This document shows positions 45,266-54,699 of a stretch of DNA of 64,000 nucleotides, piece by piece. The first letter of the stretch is position 1. Each line of letters begins with the position of its first letter. Both the position numbers and the translations under genes were made by a program. The notes under the pieces are model-generated. The model was not told the origin of the DNA. It saw nothing but the letters and a program-made list of their open reading frames with translations, and did not search any database. The stretch spans positions 104,426 to 168,425 of the forward strand of contig NZ_JAHKQN010000029.1 in assembly GCF_018861125.1 (NCBI RefSeq). The letters run 5' to 3'. This stretch comes from Cellulophaga baltica (GTDB lineage Bacteria > Bacteroidota > Bacteroidia > Flavobacteriales > Flavobacteriaceae).

Positions 45266-46813
45266 TTGAAATCTAATTTTCACTATAAAAAAATCATTTC
45301 AGCTTTTATTCTAATTATCGGATTGGGAATAATAAGTTATGCCACTGCTCACTTTTTTATTAAGCAAAAAATTGAAGCATTATTAAGCTCTAAAACGCCC
45401 GAAAATATTAACGTTACTTACGATGACTTAAAAATAAGCTTACTGAATAATAAGTTTGAACTTTCAGGTATTCAAATAGATTCTTTGCAAAAAGACAATC
45501 CGAAATCAAAAGTATTAGTAAATAGGTTAGAGATATCTGGCTTAAATTATTACAGCTTGGTGAAATCAGACAAAGTGATATTACAAAACGTGTATATTGA
45601 TAGCTTACAGACCGTATATTACAAAGTTGATAAAAAGGATACAACGATTGATAAAGAAAGTCAGTTTAAAAAAGAGATAAATATTCAGAATTTTAAAATT
45701 AATAACTCTGGCATTAAAGTATTTAATACAGTGAATGACAGCATTGAATTTTCTGCACAAAAAGTTTCATTTCAATTTTCAGATATCATTGTAAATAAAA
45801 AAACCTTAGCTCAAAAAATTCCTTTTTTATATAAATCATTTAAAGGAAGTACAGGGGTAATAGTTGCAAGTTTAGGTGATTTTGAAGCTTTGAGAATTGA
45901 GAGTATTAAACACGATATTAATACGGTAATCAAAAATTTTAGTTTAAAATCTAAGTACGATAAAGTAAAATTACAAAGTAAACTATACAAAGAGCGTGAT
46001 TATATAAATCTTAAAATTCCTGAAATAAAACTAAATGATGTTGCAGTTAAAACTACAGATAGTAAAGCTTCATTATTAATAGCGTCAAGTATTTTTGATA
46101 AACTAAATCTTGAAATATATAGAAATAAATTATTGCCAGATGATACAACGATAAAACCAATGTTTAGTTCAGTTTTTAAAAAATTACCTTTTATACTTCG
46201 AATTCCTGTTATGAAAGTTAAAAACGGAACTATTAAATATTCTGAGTTGGTGAATAAAGGTACATACCCTGGTGAATTGTTATTTACAGATGTGAATTCT
46301 ACTATAAGAAATAGTTTTGATGTTGATAATTTGAAAATTGAATTCAATAACACAGCAAATTTGATGGGTGTTGCACCTATTAAATTAGATTGGACCTTTT
46401 ATACAGAAAATGATAAAAAAATGTTCAAAGCAAATGGGGTTATTAAAAATTTTGATGCAAAATATATTAACGATTATTTAAAGTCGAACTTACAAGCGAA
46501 AGCTACAGGTGTAATAAATGAATTGTATTTTACTATTGGTGGTAATGATTATGCATCTAATGGTGATATTAAAATGAAATATGAAGATTTTAAATTTTTA
46601 GCACTTAAAAAAAATGGATTGGGTGTAGATAAATTTTTAACTTTTATAGGTAAGATTTTCATTAACGATGGCTCAAAAACCGATACTAACGGTTACAGGT
46701 ATGGTCAAATAGAAGTGGAAAGAGACCCTACAAAATCATTTTTTAACTACTTATGGTTGAATGTAAAAAGTGGTATAATCTCAACAATGATAGGCAATGG
46801 TAAAAAAGATTGA
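45266..46813 (+). CDS. AsmA/DUF748-like membrane-anchored protein
   Basis: 515 residues with one N-terminal helix (about 10-30). The remainder is repetitive beta sequence with LEISGLNYYSLVKSDKVILQNVYIDS-type strands and a C-terminal part resembling AsmA/DUF748 bridge proteins, which are proposed to carry lipids across the periplasm. No ATG lies near the helix, so the start is the TTG at 45266. A matching DUF748 protein is encoded two genes downstream, which supports a shared envelope role. Confidence 0.72.
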   Translation: MKSNFHYKKIISAFILIIGLGIISYATAHFFIKQKIEALLSSKTPENINVTYDDLKISLLNNKFELSGIQIDSLQKDNPKSKVLVNRLEISGLNYYSLVKSDKVILQNVYIDSLQTVYYKVDKKDTTIDKESQFKKEINIQNFKINNSGIKVFNTVNDSIEFSAQKVSFQFSDIIVNKKTLAQKIPFLYKSFKGSTGVIVASLGDFEALRIESIKHDINTVIKNFSLKSKYDKVKLQSKLYKERDYINLKIPEIKLNDVAVKTTDSKASLLIASSIFDKLNLEIYRNKLLPDDTTIKPMFSSVFKKLPFILRIPVMKVKNGTIKYSELVNKGTYPGELLFTDVNSTIRNSFDVDNLKIEFNNTANLMGVAPIKLDWTFYTENDKKMFKANGVIKNFDAKYINDYLKSNLQAKATGVINELYFTIGGNDYASNGDIKMKYEDFKFLALKKNGLGVDKFLTFIGKIFINDGSKTDTNGYRYGQIEVERDPTKSFFNYLWLNVKSGIISTMIGNGKKD

Positions 46814-46870
46814 ATTTTATTTGGATTAATAATAAATTTAATCACGCCACTCTAAATCAACACTCTAACC

Positions 46871-46878
46871 TACCTTTG
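46871..46878 (+). promoter_or_regulatory. Possible -7 promoter element of the ArsC-like gene
   Basis: TACCTTTG (TAnnTTTG), 15 nt before the ATG at 46894. It supports that ATG, not an earlier TTG that overlaps the preceding stop codon. No -33 TTTG was seen. Confidence 0.45.
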
Positions 46879-46893
46879 TCAAAAACTAAAGAT

Positions 46894-47313
46894 ATGGACG
46901 ATATGGGAGTAATTTCAACAGATAATAAAAAAATAACACTATATTATAATTCAGAAAGTAGTATAGGTAAGCAGTGTTACGCCTATGTTCAATCTTCGGA
47001 TAAAAAGGTATTAGGAGTAGATGTTTCTAAAACAAATGTAAGTGGAACGCAATGGGGCGAATTAGCTAGTAATTTAAATATTCCTGTTAAAGATCTATTA
47101 GATGTAGACCATCCAGATTTTAAAAATGAATATGGTGAAGATTTTATTGATATGGAACCACACCATTGGATGAAAATTTTAGAGAAAAACCCGAGATTAA
47201 TTCAATTTCCTATTCTGGTTTTTGGTGAAAAATATTACCAATTAAAATCTGGCGCTGAATTTAAAAAATATTTAGAAGCCGATAGTAAGGGAATTACGAA
47301 CGAAAGCAAATAG
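46894..47313 (+). CDS. ArsC/Spx-fold protein without the catalytic cysteine
   Basis: 140 residues from the ATG at 46894. The N-terminal strand and loop KITLYYNSESSIGKQCYAYV align with the arsenate reductase N-x-x-C-S-K-S region, but the catalytic Cys position is Ser (NSESSIG). The rest (VDVSKTNVSGTQWGELASNL, ILEKNPRLIQFPILVFGEKYY) follows the ArsC fold, with the R-x-I-x-F-P-I element in place. Arsenate reduction is therefore unlikely. It lies 80 nt after one DUF748-like gene and directly abuts another (TAGATG). Confidence 0.75.
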   Translation: MDDMGVISTDNKKITLYYNSESSIGKQCYAYVQSSDKKVLGVDVSKTNVSGTQWGELASNLNIPVKDLLDVDHPDFKNEYGEDFIDMEPHHWMKILEKNPRLIQFPILVFGEKYYQLKSGAEFKKYLEADSKGITNESK

Positions 47314-48444
47314 ATGGAAGGCAAGAAAACAAGAAAAAGATATAAGAAAAAGAGGTATATAATTCCTGTAGCTATAATAGCTGTAATACTTATAGTCAGG
47401 TTGCTATTACCTATTTTTGTAAAAAATTATGTAAATAAGGTTTTGGCCGATATTCCTGGATATTACGGTCATGTTGAAGATATAGATATCTCACTAATTA
47501 GAGGTGCGTATGTAATTAACGATTTATATTTAAATAAGGTTGATGCAGGTAGTGAGGTGCCATTTTTAGATTTCGAAAAAACAGATATTTCTGTAGAATG
47601 GAAATCGCTTTTGAATGGTGAAATTGTAAGTGAAATTATAATGACCCACCCAACAGTAATTTATGTTTTTGAAGATCAAGGTGAAGAAGAGGTTTCTGAT
47701 CCTGATATTGAAGATTGGACTACGGCTTTGACAGATTTGGTGCCTATTGATATAAACAATTTTGAAATTATAGATGGCAAAATAGCATTTGTTGAACTTA
47801 CCGCAGAACCAACTATTGATTTACACATGGATAAGGTTAACTTACAAGCTACAAACCTTAGAAATGTTGTGCAACAAGAAAGAACATTACCATCAGAAAT
47901 TCATGCAACAGCAATATCTATTGGTGATGGAAATTTCAAAATGGATGGTAAAATGAACTTGGTAAAACAAGTGCCAGATATGGATATTTCGCTTTCGTTA
48001 GAAAATGCATCAGCTACTGCGCTTAATGATTTTACAAACCATTACGCTGGTATTGATTTTGCTGAAGGTAATTTTAATGTATTTAGTGAACTTGCTATTG
48101 CAGATGGATATTTGAAAGGATACGTAAAACCATTATTAAAAGACTCTAAACTTATAAGTAAAGAGCAAGATGGTTTTTTTAATACACTATGGGAAGGTTT
48201 TGTTGGTTTCTTTAAATTCTTATTAAAGAATAAAGGAAATAATACCTTAGCAACACGAGTACCTTTTGAAGGTGATTTAACTAGTGTTTCTACAAAAGTA
48301 TTGCCAACAATAATGAACACCGTCAAAAACGGTTGGATTAAAGCATTTAAAGGTACTGTTGATGATAATATTACTTTTGGTGATGCAGAAAAAGAAGCTG
48401 ATAATAAATCAGATAAAAATAAAGATAAAGACGAAAAGAAATAA
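47314..48444 (+). CDS. DUF748 domain-containing protein
   Basis: 376 residues with one N-terminal helix (about 16-37) after a very basic start (EGKKTRKRYKKKRY). DUF748 features: AYVINDLYLNKVDAGSEVPFLDFEKTDISVEWKSLLNGEIVSEI, PIDINNFEIIDGKIAFVE, and a Lys/Asp-rich C-terminal tail (about 360-376). Members of this AsmA-like group span the periplasm; exact function in Bacteroidetes is not established. The ATG follows the preceding stop with no gap, and a strong terminator lies downstream. Confidence 0.82.
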   Translation: MEGKKTRKRYKKKRYIIPVAIIAVILIVRLLLPIFVKNYVNKVLADIPGYYGHVEDIDISLIRGAYVINDLYLNKVDAGSEVPFLDFEKTDISVEWKSLLNGEIVSEIIMTHPTVIYVFEDQGEEEVSDPDIEDWTTALTDLVPIDINNFEIIDGKIAFVELTAEPTIDLHMDKVNLQATNLRNVVQQERTLPSEIHATAISIGDGNFKMDGKMNLVKQVPDMDISLSLENASATALNDFTNHYAGIDFAEGNFNVFSELAIADGYLKGYVKPLLKDSKLISKEQDGFFNTLWEGFVGFFKFLLKNKGNNTLATRVPFEGDLTSVSTKVLPTIMNTVKNGWIKAFKGTVDDNITFGDAEKEADNKSDKNKDKDEKK

Positions 48445-48465
48445 TCTAATTAAAATAAATATACA

Positions 48466-48497
48466 AAGAGAGCGCTTATTTAAGCGCTCTTTTTTTG
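48466..48497 (+). terminator. Terminator of the DUF748 operon
   Basis: Stem AAGAGAGCGCTTA / TAAGCGCTCTTT, followed by seven T. It also separates the convergent SDR gene. Confidence 0.88.
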
Positions 48498-48523
48498 TGG
48501 AATTTGTTTGGTGTAAACAAATT

Positions 48524-49342
48524 CTATCCGTTTGAAGTAAAACCAGGATAGCATGACATCCCACCATCAACAAATATAGTAGTGCCATTTACGTACTCAG
48601 ATTCATCAGAAGCTAACCAACTAGCTACACTACCAATATCTTCAGGTTCTCCCATTTTATCATATGGAATTAGTTTTAATATATCTTTCAAGCCTTCTTC
48701 ATCTTCCCAAACTTCTTTATTAATATCAGTTTTAATAGCTCCAGGAGCAATACTGTTACAACGTACTTTTTTACCAGCATAACTTTGGCAAATACTCTCC
48801 ATTAGCATTTTTAAACCACCTTTTGATGTTGCGTAGTTTGCATGGCCAGCCCATGGAATTTCTTCATGTACTGAACTTACGTGTATAATTTTGCCGAGTG
48901 AATTTGAAACTTCAGGTCGCATACCTCTTCTCATAAACTCATTAAGCGCTTCTTTAGCACATAAAAACTGTCCGGTTAAATTTACGTCCAAAACTTGTTG
49001 CCATGCGCTTAAAGGCATTTCATGTAAAGGATAATCTTTTTGTATGCCCGAGTTAGCAACACAGACATCAACTGTACCGAATTCTTTTATTGTTTTTTTA
49101 AAAAGAGTTTTCACATCTTCTTCTTTACTCACATCGCATTGTATAATTAAAGGCTTTATAGCATTTGAGTTTTTCATTATTTCATGAGCAACTTCTTCAG
49201 CACCTTCTTTATCACTATGGTAATTAATAACAACTTTACCGCCCTCAAGCGCATAACTTTTTGCTATTGCGGCACCAATTCCTGAGCTGGAACCGGTTAT
49301 AATACAAGTTTGATCTTCTAATCTATTATTTGGCTTTTGCAT
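48524..49342 (-). CDS. Short-chain dehydrogenase/reductase (glucose 1-dehydrogenase-like)
   Basis: 272 residues. Classical SDR: cofactor loop GSSSGIGAAIA (about 17-27), NSGIQ (NAG motif variant), catalytic Ser of HVSSVH and YxxxK as YATSK, ending with the usual GTTIFVDGGMSCYPGF. Closest in look to glucose/ribitol dehydrogenases of general-stress operons. Substrate and NAD(P) preference cannot be settled, although a Y-H-S-D after the second strand suggests NADP use. Confidence 0.9.
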   Translation of the reverse strand: MQKPNNRLEDQTCIITGSSSGIGAAIAKSYALEGGKVVINYHSDKEGAEEVAHEIMKNSNAIKPLIIQCDVSKEEDVKTLFKKTIKEFGTVDVCVANSGIQKDYPLHEMPLSAWQQVLDVNLTGQFLCAKEALNEFMRRGMRPEVSNSLGKIIHVSSVHEEIPWAGHANYATSKGGLKMLMESICQSYAGKKVRCNSIAPGAIKTDINKEVWEDEEGLKDILKLIPYDKMGEPEDIGSVASWLASDESEYVNGTTIFVDGGMSCYPGFTSNG

Positions 49343-49503
49343 ATCAATGTTTTTTATACTTAAAAATAAGATTTATAGCTATTTAGCAAGTATATTTTTA
49401 GTTTTAGAACACACTTTTTATGTGATTGCGTTCATATTACTTTCCATATGTAAATGTGCTAATTATAAACGTGTTTACATCAAATTTAACTAGTGTTAAT
49501 GTC

Positions 49504-49511
49504 TAATTTTG
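49504..49511 (+). promoter_or_regulatory. -7 promoter element of dps
   Basis: TAATTTTG (TAnnTTTG), 30 nt before the dps ATG. Confidence 0.45.
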
Positions 49512-49541
49512 AGGTAGATAATAATTTAAAACATATATATA

Positions 49542-50033
49542 ATGAAAACAGTAGAAGCAGAAATCGGAATAAAAAAGGATAATAGAAAAGCAGTTGTTGA
49601 TATGCTTAAACAGTTACTTGCTGATGAGTTTATTTTATATACAAAATATAGAAATGCACACTGGAATATTGAAGGCCATGATTTTCATACCAAACACGTG
49701 TTTTTTGAAGAAGAATATGGTAAATTGGAAGTAACTGTTGATGAAGTTGCAGAACGTATTCGTATGTTAGGTTTTTACTCTCCAGGAAGCTTACAACAAT
49801 TCTTAGAATTATCTCAATTGAAAGAAAATGGACCAGATCAAAACGATAGTATTAGTTTTATGAAAGTTCTTTTAGAAGATCACCAAGATATTATTACTTT
49901 CATTAGAACCAGTATTGGTGAAAATGCAGAAGCACATAATGATGAAGGTACAGCAGATTTTATTACTGGTATCTTACAACAACACGAGGAAATGGCTTGG
50001 ATGTTGAGAGCATCTGTTAAGTCATTCAAATAA
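49542..50033 (+). CDS. dps: Dps-type ferritin-like protein
   Basis: 163 residues, one ferritin-like four-helix domain. The inter-subunit ferroxidase motif is seen: YTKYRNAHWNIEGHDFHTKHVFFEEEYGKLEVTVDEVAERIRMLG (His at about 40 and 52, acidic residues of D-E-V-A-E-R). The dodecamer oxidises Fe2+ and stores iron, protecting DNA in starvation or peroxide stress. The N-terminal tail has basic residues, fitting possible DNA contact. It has its own promoter and terminator, and lies in the stress-gene region. Confidence 0.93.
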   Translation: MKTVEAEIGIKKDNRKAVVDMLKQLLADEFILYTKYRNAHWNIEGHDFHTKHVFFEEEYGKLEVTVDEVAERIRMLGFYSPGSLQQFLELSQLKENGPDQNDSISFMKVLLEDHQDIITFIRTSIGENAEAHNDEGTADFITGILQQHEEMAWMLRASVKSFK

Positions 50034-50058
50034 AAAAGTTTACCCTTTTCAATGTGAG

Positions 50059-50089
50059 GCGATAAGATTAATTTCTTATCGCTTTTTTT
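50059..50089 (+). terminator. Terminator of dps
   Basis: Stem GCGATAAGA / TCTTATCGC with loop TTAATT, then seven T. Confidence 0.88.
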
Positions 50090-50436
50090 ATGTTTTATAA
50101 AATAGGGTAGTAGTGTTATTTATTAATTTTTTTACTCGCTTAAAACGTTGTTTAATTTGATTTTAAAATTAAGATAGCCTTTATAATTTGTATTAAATGA
50201 AATATTTGTTGTTCGGATTTTTAATTTATTTGAAACTTTACTAAATACTAATAAGATTCATTTCATATTAAAATGATAACCCTCTAATTATTATTTATTG
50301 TACTAGTCTAATACGTTATTCAGTATTAAGTTGATAATACTAAGTAACTTTCATCAATACGATTATGATTTTTGAAGGCTATTTTTTTTAAATTTCGATG
50401 GAATAATAATTATATAAATGACTAATAATTAAACAT
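50090..50436. other. Intergenic stretch with no gene seen
   Basis: About 350 very AT-rich nt between the dps terminator and the AraC-gene terminator. No convincing open frame, RNA gene or repeat was seen. Confidence 0.5.
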
Positions 50437-50468
50437 AAAAATAGCCAGCAATATTGCTGGCTATTTTT
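50437..50468. terminator. Terminator of the AraC-family gene (50491)
   Basis: Stem AAAATAGCCAGCAA / TTGCTGGCTATTTT with a 2-nt loop core, flanked by A and T runs. It lies 22 nt after the gene's stop codon. Confidence 0.85.
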
Positions 50469-50490
50469 ATCATTAAATGATTGATATATA

Positions 50491-51519
50491 TTATGCTGTA
50501 GCAGCTAACGTATGTTGGTTGTCTTGGTAGAACTTAGGACTACAGTCATACTTCTCTTTAAATATTTTAGAGAAATAACTTCTACTAGTTAATCCAACCG
50601 TGTAAACAATTTCAGATATATTTAAATCTGTTGTTTTTATTAGATTTTCAGCAACTTCAACTCTTGTGTTTCTAATAAAATCGGTAACTGTTCTGTCATG
50701 CAATAATTTAAATCCTTCTTGTAATTTAGATGGAGATAAACCTGTTTTTTTACTTAAATACTTTAAGCTATATTGTATTTCTGGATAATTTTTAATAAAA
50801 GTTGAGATTTCTTTAATGTCTTCCATCTCTTCTCTAGTTAATGACCCAAAGTTATTTTTTAAGTTCTTAACATCTTCTTTGTGTTGTTGTATTTCCATTG
50901 CCAATACTACATGAACCGTACCATTAATTAATAAGTTACGAACAATTCCTTTTTGGCTAATAGAATCTATCTGTTGCATTTTTTCAGCAATTTTTAAATT
51001 GTAAGACCCAACGTAAGAAAAAGTTTTTTCATCATTTTTCGGCATGAACGTTTTTGCTAATTGCTCTTTCAATAAGCTAATATTTTCTTCATTAGAGTGG
51101 TCTAAAGAATCAACTTTAATATTTGAAAATTTAACTGCTTGATCTTTTCTAAAAAATACAATTGAATCTTTATTAGGGTCACTTGAAAAAATTCCTGTTT
51201 GGAACTGATTTAATGACTTTTTTTCTGCTGTATCGCTAAATTTATGGCTTAATTGCCCTGCTGAGCAATACATAAAGTTAATTGGATTTGTTGTTGATGT
51301 GTGGTGTTTAAAAATAGTATCTTGCTTAAATACTACATCGTATTTCATAAACGAAATATCATCTTTAAAAGCAATACCTGAAATATTACCTTTTACAAGG
51401 TCATTATCAAGCTCTAATTTATATTCTTGTTGTGATTTATTTAATTTACCACCAAGTTCATTTTGTAGTGTATTAAAAATTTGAGAAATATTGTTTGTAA
51501 TAAGGTTTACCGTTTTCAT
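50491..51519 (-). CDS. AraC-family transcriptional regulator
   Basis: 342 residues. The C-terminal third (about 240-335) has two helix-turn-helix motifs: YLSKKTGLSPSKLQEGFKLLH, and ISEIVYTVGLTSRSYFSKIFKEKYDCSP. The N-terminal 220 residues form a ligand or sensory region (FMYCSAGQLSHKF and FSYVGSYNLKIAEKM) found in other Flavobacteriaceae regulators but with no assigned ligand. Upstream is the small DUF5670 gene, 23 nt away, on the same strand, so they may be co-transcribed. Confidence 0.88.
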   Translation of the reverse strand: MKTVNLITNNISQIFNTLQNELGGKLNKSQQEYKLELDNDLVKGNISGIAFKDDISFMKYDVVFKQDTIFKHHTSTTNPINFMYCSAGQLSHKFSDTAEKKSLNQFQTGIFSSDPNKDSIVFFRKDQAVKFSNIKVDSLDHSNEENISLLKEQLAKTFMPKNDEKTFSYVGSYNLKIAEKMQQIDSISQKGIVRNLLINGTVHVVLAMEIQQHKEDVKNLKNNFGSLTREEMEDIKEISTFIKNYPEIQYSLKYLSKKTGLSPSKLQEGFKLLHDRTVTDFIRNTRVEVAENLIKTTDLNISEIVYTVGLTSRSYFSKIFKEKYDCSPKFYQDNQHTLAATA

Positions 51520-51542
51520 GTGTAGTGATTTTTCGTTAATAA

Positions 51543-51692
51543 TTATTTTTCTTTTATAACACCAACTATTAAAGTAATGGTTGCAAATAGTAGTGCTACA
51601 TGAATAATTAGGCCTAAATCAAATATTAAAAATCCTATGGCCCAAAACACAAATAGTAGTGCTGCTAGAATTTTTATTTTATTATTATACAT
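51543..51692 (-). CDS. DUF5670 (Lmo0937-type) small membrane protein
   Basis: A 49-residue gene read directly from the reverse strand: ATG at 51692, TAA at 51543. Two helices with the pattern L-F-V-F-W-A-I-G-F-L-I, then G-L-I-I-H-V-A-L-L-F-A, and a Lys-rich end (VIKEK). The W-A-x-G-F ... L-I-H-x-x-L-x-x-A pattern matches the DUF5670/Lmo0937 family, which is often induced by envelope or general stress. Its start is 3 nt from the end of the 47-residue gene, so they form a pair. Confidence 0.8.
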   Translation of the reverse strand: MYNNKIKILAALLFVFWAIGFLIFDLGLIIHVALLFATITLIVGVIKEK

Positions 51693-51695
51693 AGC

Positions 51696-51839
51696 TTAAT
51701 CAGATATATATCCTGTTACGCTATTGTTAATTACTCTATCTAATAAGAATTCTTTTTTTAAAGATGATAAATTTTCATCCGTTGTCCATGTACTCCCAAT
51801 CTTAGAATTCGTTTGATAATTTTGTTTGTTGTTGTTCAT
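51696..51839 (-). CDS. 47-residue protein of unknown function upstream of the DUF5670 gene
   Basis: From the ATG at 51839: an Asn/Gln-rich start (MNNNKQNYQTNSKIG), then TWTTDENLSSLKKEFLLDR and VINNSVTGYISD. It is hydrophilic, with no signal peptide or membrane helix. The frame remains open 57 nt further upstream but the ATG fits best. I do not recognise it. Tight spacing (3 nt) with the next gene supports expression; short length keeps confidence moderate. Confidence 0.5.
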   Translation of the reverse strand: MNNNKQNYQTNSKIGSTWTTDENLSSLKKEFLLDRVINNSVTGYISD

Positions 51840-51982
51840 GTTAGTTTTTTTAGTGATTAAGGTAATAATGGTGTGTACTATTATTGTACATGACAAATTT
51901 CCGCCATTAGGGGACTTTTTGTGTTATACAATTATATGGTTGTGTTATATAATTATAGGAAATGACTAAAAAACACGTTAAA

Positions 51983-52011
51983 AGCACCCTTTTTTAGATA
52001 AAAAGGGTGCT
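51983..52011 (-). terminator. Terminator of the histidine kinase operon
   Basis: Stem AGCACCCTTTTT / AAAAAGGGTGCT with a short A/T loop. On the minus strand it is followed by TTTTAACG. It lies about 85 nt after the kinase stop codon. Confidence 0.7.
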
Positions 52012-52096
52012 CTAATACTAAATTTTTATTTGTTTTATGTATTTGTTACCTATTGAGTTTGTAGAAGAATATATAGGTATATAATAAGGTAATTTG

Positions 52097-54685
52097 TTAT
52101 GCAGGTAAATAAATGCAAAAAGTAGAACCTTTTTCAGGTTTACTTTCAGCTACAATATGGCCACTATGGTTTTGCACAATCTTTTTACAAATTGCAAGGC
52201 CGATACCTGTACCAGAGTATTCGTTTTTTTGATGAAGCCTTTGAAATAGTTCGAATATTTTTTCAGCATGTTCAGGTTCAAAACCAATACCATTATCTAT
52301 AACTGATATTCTGTAATATGATTTATTCTTCTTAACAAAGTTATCTGAAATCTCACTTTTTCGAAGTTTTTTACAATCAATAATAATTCTCGGATCTTCA
52401 AGTCCTCTGTATTTTATAGCGTTCGATAAAAGATTATTAAAAAGTTGTTCCATTTGAAATGGTATTGCTTTTAATGTAGGTAGGTTGTCAATTACAAAGG
52501 TTACGTTCTCGTCTTTAATTCTTGCTTCAAGGTCTTCTTGTACCTTTTGTATTATATCAGTTAAATCTACTCTTGTGAATTCTTTTTGTGTTTTATTAAT
52601 ACGTGAGTATGATAATAGATACTTAATTAACATTCTCATGCGTTCTGATGAAGAGCTTATTTTTTCAAAATATGATTTGCTCCTATCGGATAATTTTTCC
52701 AAATCTGTCTCCTCTATTCTTGAAATAAACATTTGTATTTTTCGAATAGGTTCTTGTAAATCGTGACTAGCTACTCTATTAAATGATTCTAGCTCTGCAT
52801 TAGTACGTTTCAGTGCCTGATTTTTTTCTTTTAATTTTAATGAGTTTCTATTTTGGCTAGTAATATCTTGTGCTACGCCAATAAGCATATCATTTTGAAA
52901 ACTACCTGTAGTTCTAAAATGTTTAACTTTTCTAGCTTCAGTAATTACTCTAAAACTAAAATCTACAGTTTCTTTATTAGTAACTGCGGTTTTAATATTT
53001 GATTCGTAATATTCTAAATCTTCAGGATGAATAAACTTTTTATAGTTCTCGTGAGTAGGTTCAAATGCTTTAGGTTCACACCCTAATAGCATATAAAGGT
53101 TATCTGATATTGTTGATGATTCATCATTTACATTTAAAACATTCCACCCGTAGCTTCCTATTTTAGCAATCGCTTTTGCATCATTTAAGATAGAGTTTTG
53201 AATCTTTAATTGATCGTTAATGTCAATCAATTGTTGTTGGTTATTTTTCTGTTTTGTAATATTTTTTGAAGTAACACAAACGCCATCTCCATTTTTAATA
53301 GCATATGTAGAATACCAGGTTACTTGGTTGTTAAATACATAATCTCTTTCGAATTCTAAAATACAATCATTTTCTATGCATTCCACTAAATATTCAAATA
53401 CTCCATTTTCCATTAAATATGGGTAGATGACTGATACTTTTTTATTTAAAACCTCATTAACTTTTAAGCCTGTTTCATTTGTAAGTTCATCATTGGTATA
53501 CTCAACAATAAAATCTATAATTTTGCCTTGCTCATCTCTAATAGGTTCAAAATAGCTAACTACATTATTGGTACTTTTAATTACATTCTGCAAAAACTCT
53601 TCTGTATTCTTAAGCTCTTCATACTGTACTTGTAATTCTTGGTTCAGGTTATTTAATTTATCTATAGAGTCTTTCTCAAAGGTGTTGTTTTTAGCTACAA
53701 TTAAAATTCCTTTAGAGAGCGGTCTAATGTTAGAATCTAACCAAATTTTATTTCCATTTATTTGTACTTGTCTATTTAAAGTAATTAATTTTTGTTCTTT
53801 ATAAGACTGAGCAATTTTTTCGTACTCACCATTTAGTTTCGTAAAAGGTAGAAACTCACTTATGTTTTTGCCTATTATATTTTCTGGATCAAGATTAAAA
53901 TCTATCTTATTACGATCATTAGCGTACATTAATTTAAAATCTTTAACTTCATCATTATCGTCAAAAACAGGTTCATAATAATTAACGATATTTTCGGTGT
54001 TTGCCATCACACTGGCTAAAAAAGCTTCCGCTTCAGATCTACTCTTTAATTCTCGATTAATTTTTAAGAATGAAACAACAAAAATAAATAAGGCGAAAAA
54101 GCCTAAGAATAAGATAGTGTAAGGTGTAAATATTGCCAGCGATTTATATGTTTTTTCACGCTCATTTAGTAATTCACTTTGCTTATTGAGCATAAAATTT
54201 TTCCGCTGATTTAATTGTGTCATAATATCAGCAACATTGTCAATTTTATTTCGCTCACCTCTTGAGTATTTTTGACGTAATTGAGGTGCGTTTGATATAA
54301 CTTTTAAAGAGCTAATTAACTCGGCTTGTAATTCACTTATACGTTTAATATGATTTTGTTGTACAGCATTACCACCAACTAATGTTTTTAGCTCATTAAT
54401 AGATGAGTCTGCATCGGCAATATATTTTTTAAGTGAAGAGGCATTTCTAAGGGTGTCTTTTCGCAAAAGCTGTTTGAGTTCATTTGACTCCATTCTATAG
54501 TAAATGTTGAAAAGGCTGTTTATTTCCTTTTCAATTTCCATGGTATGAGTCACCCAATTAGCAGAGTCTCTAAATTCTGTAATTTGTTTAAAACTAATAC
54601 TTCCAATAAATAATAATAAAGAGGTCGCAACAATAAGTAATACTACGTATAGTTTAGAAGAAGTTACCAGTTTATTTAAAATCAT
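52097..54685 (-). CDS. Membrane-bound multi-PAS sensor histidine kinase
   Basis: 862 residues. TM1 about 13-35, a helical extracytoplasmic sensor (about 38-185, CHASE3-like four-helix pattern), TM2 about 188-208. Then three PAS domains (about 220-340, 360-475, 490-610). HisKA has the phospho-acceptor His641 in ASHDLQEP; the HATPase has the N box (FNNLLSNAIKY), G1 (DNGIGF) and G2 (GTGIGLA). HisKA of the SHDLQEP type usually passes phosphate to a free CheY-like regulator, and one is encoded 14 nt upstream in the same operon. Confidence 0.93.
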   Translation of the reverse strand: MILNKLVTSSKLYVVLLIVATSLLLFIGSISFKQITEFRDSANWVTHTMEIEKEINSLFNIYYRMESNELKQLLRKDTLRNASSLKKYIADADSSINELKTLVGGNAVQQNHIKRISELQAELISSLKVISNAPQLRQKYSRGERNKIDNVADIMTQLNQRKNFMLNKQSELLNEREKTYKSLAIFTPYTILFLGFFALFIFVVSFLKINRELKSRSEAEAFLASVMANTENIVNYYEPVFDDNDEVKDFKLMYANDRNKIDFNLDPENIIGKNISEFLPFTKLNGEYEKIAQSYKEQKLITLNRQVQINGNKIWLDSNIRPLSKGILIVAKNNTFEKDSIDKLNNLNQELQVQYEELKNTEEFLQNVIKSTNNVVSYFEPIRDEQGKIIDFIVEYTNDELTNETGLKVNEVLNKKVSVIYPYLMENGVFEYLVECIENDCILEFERDYVFNNQVTWYSTYAIKNGDGVCVTSKNITKQKNNQQQLIDINDQLKIQNSILNDAKAIAKIGSYGWNVLNVNDESSTISDNLYMLLGCEPKAFEPTHENYKKFIHPEDLEYYESNIKTAVTNKETVDFSFRVITEARKVKHFRTTGSFQNDMLIGVAQDITSQNRNSLKLKEKNQALKRTNAELESFNRVASHDLQEPIRKIQMFISRIEETDLEKLSDRSKSYFEKISSSSERMRMLIKYLLSYSRINKTQKEFTRVDLTDIIQKVQEDLEARIKDENVTFVIDNLPTLKAIPFQMEQLFNNLLSNAIKYRGLEDPRIIIDCKKLRKSEISDNFVKKNKSYYRISVIDNGIGFEPEHAEKIFELFQRLHQKNEYSGTGIGLAICKKIVQNHSGHIVAESKPEKGSTFCIYLPA

Positions 54686-54699
54686 AATTTTTAAAATTC

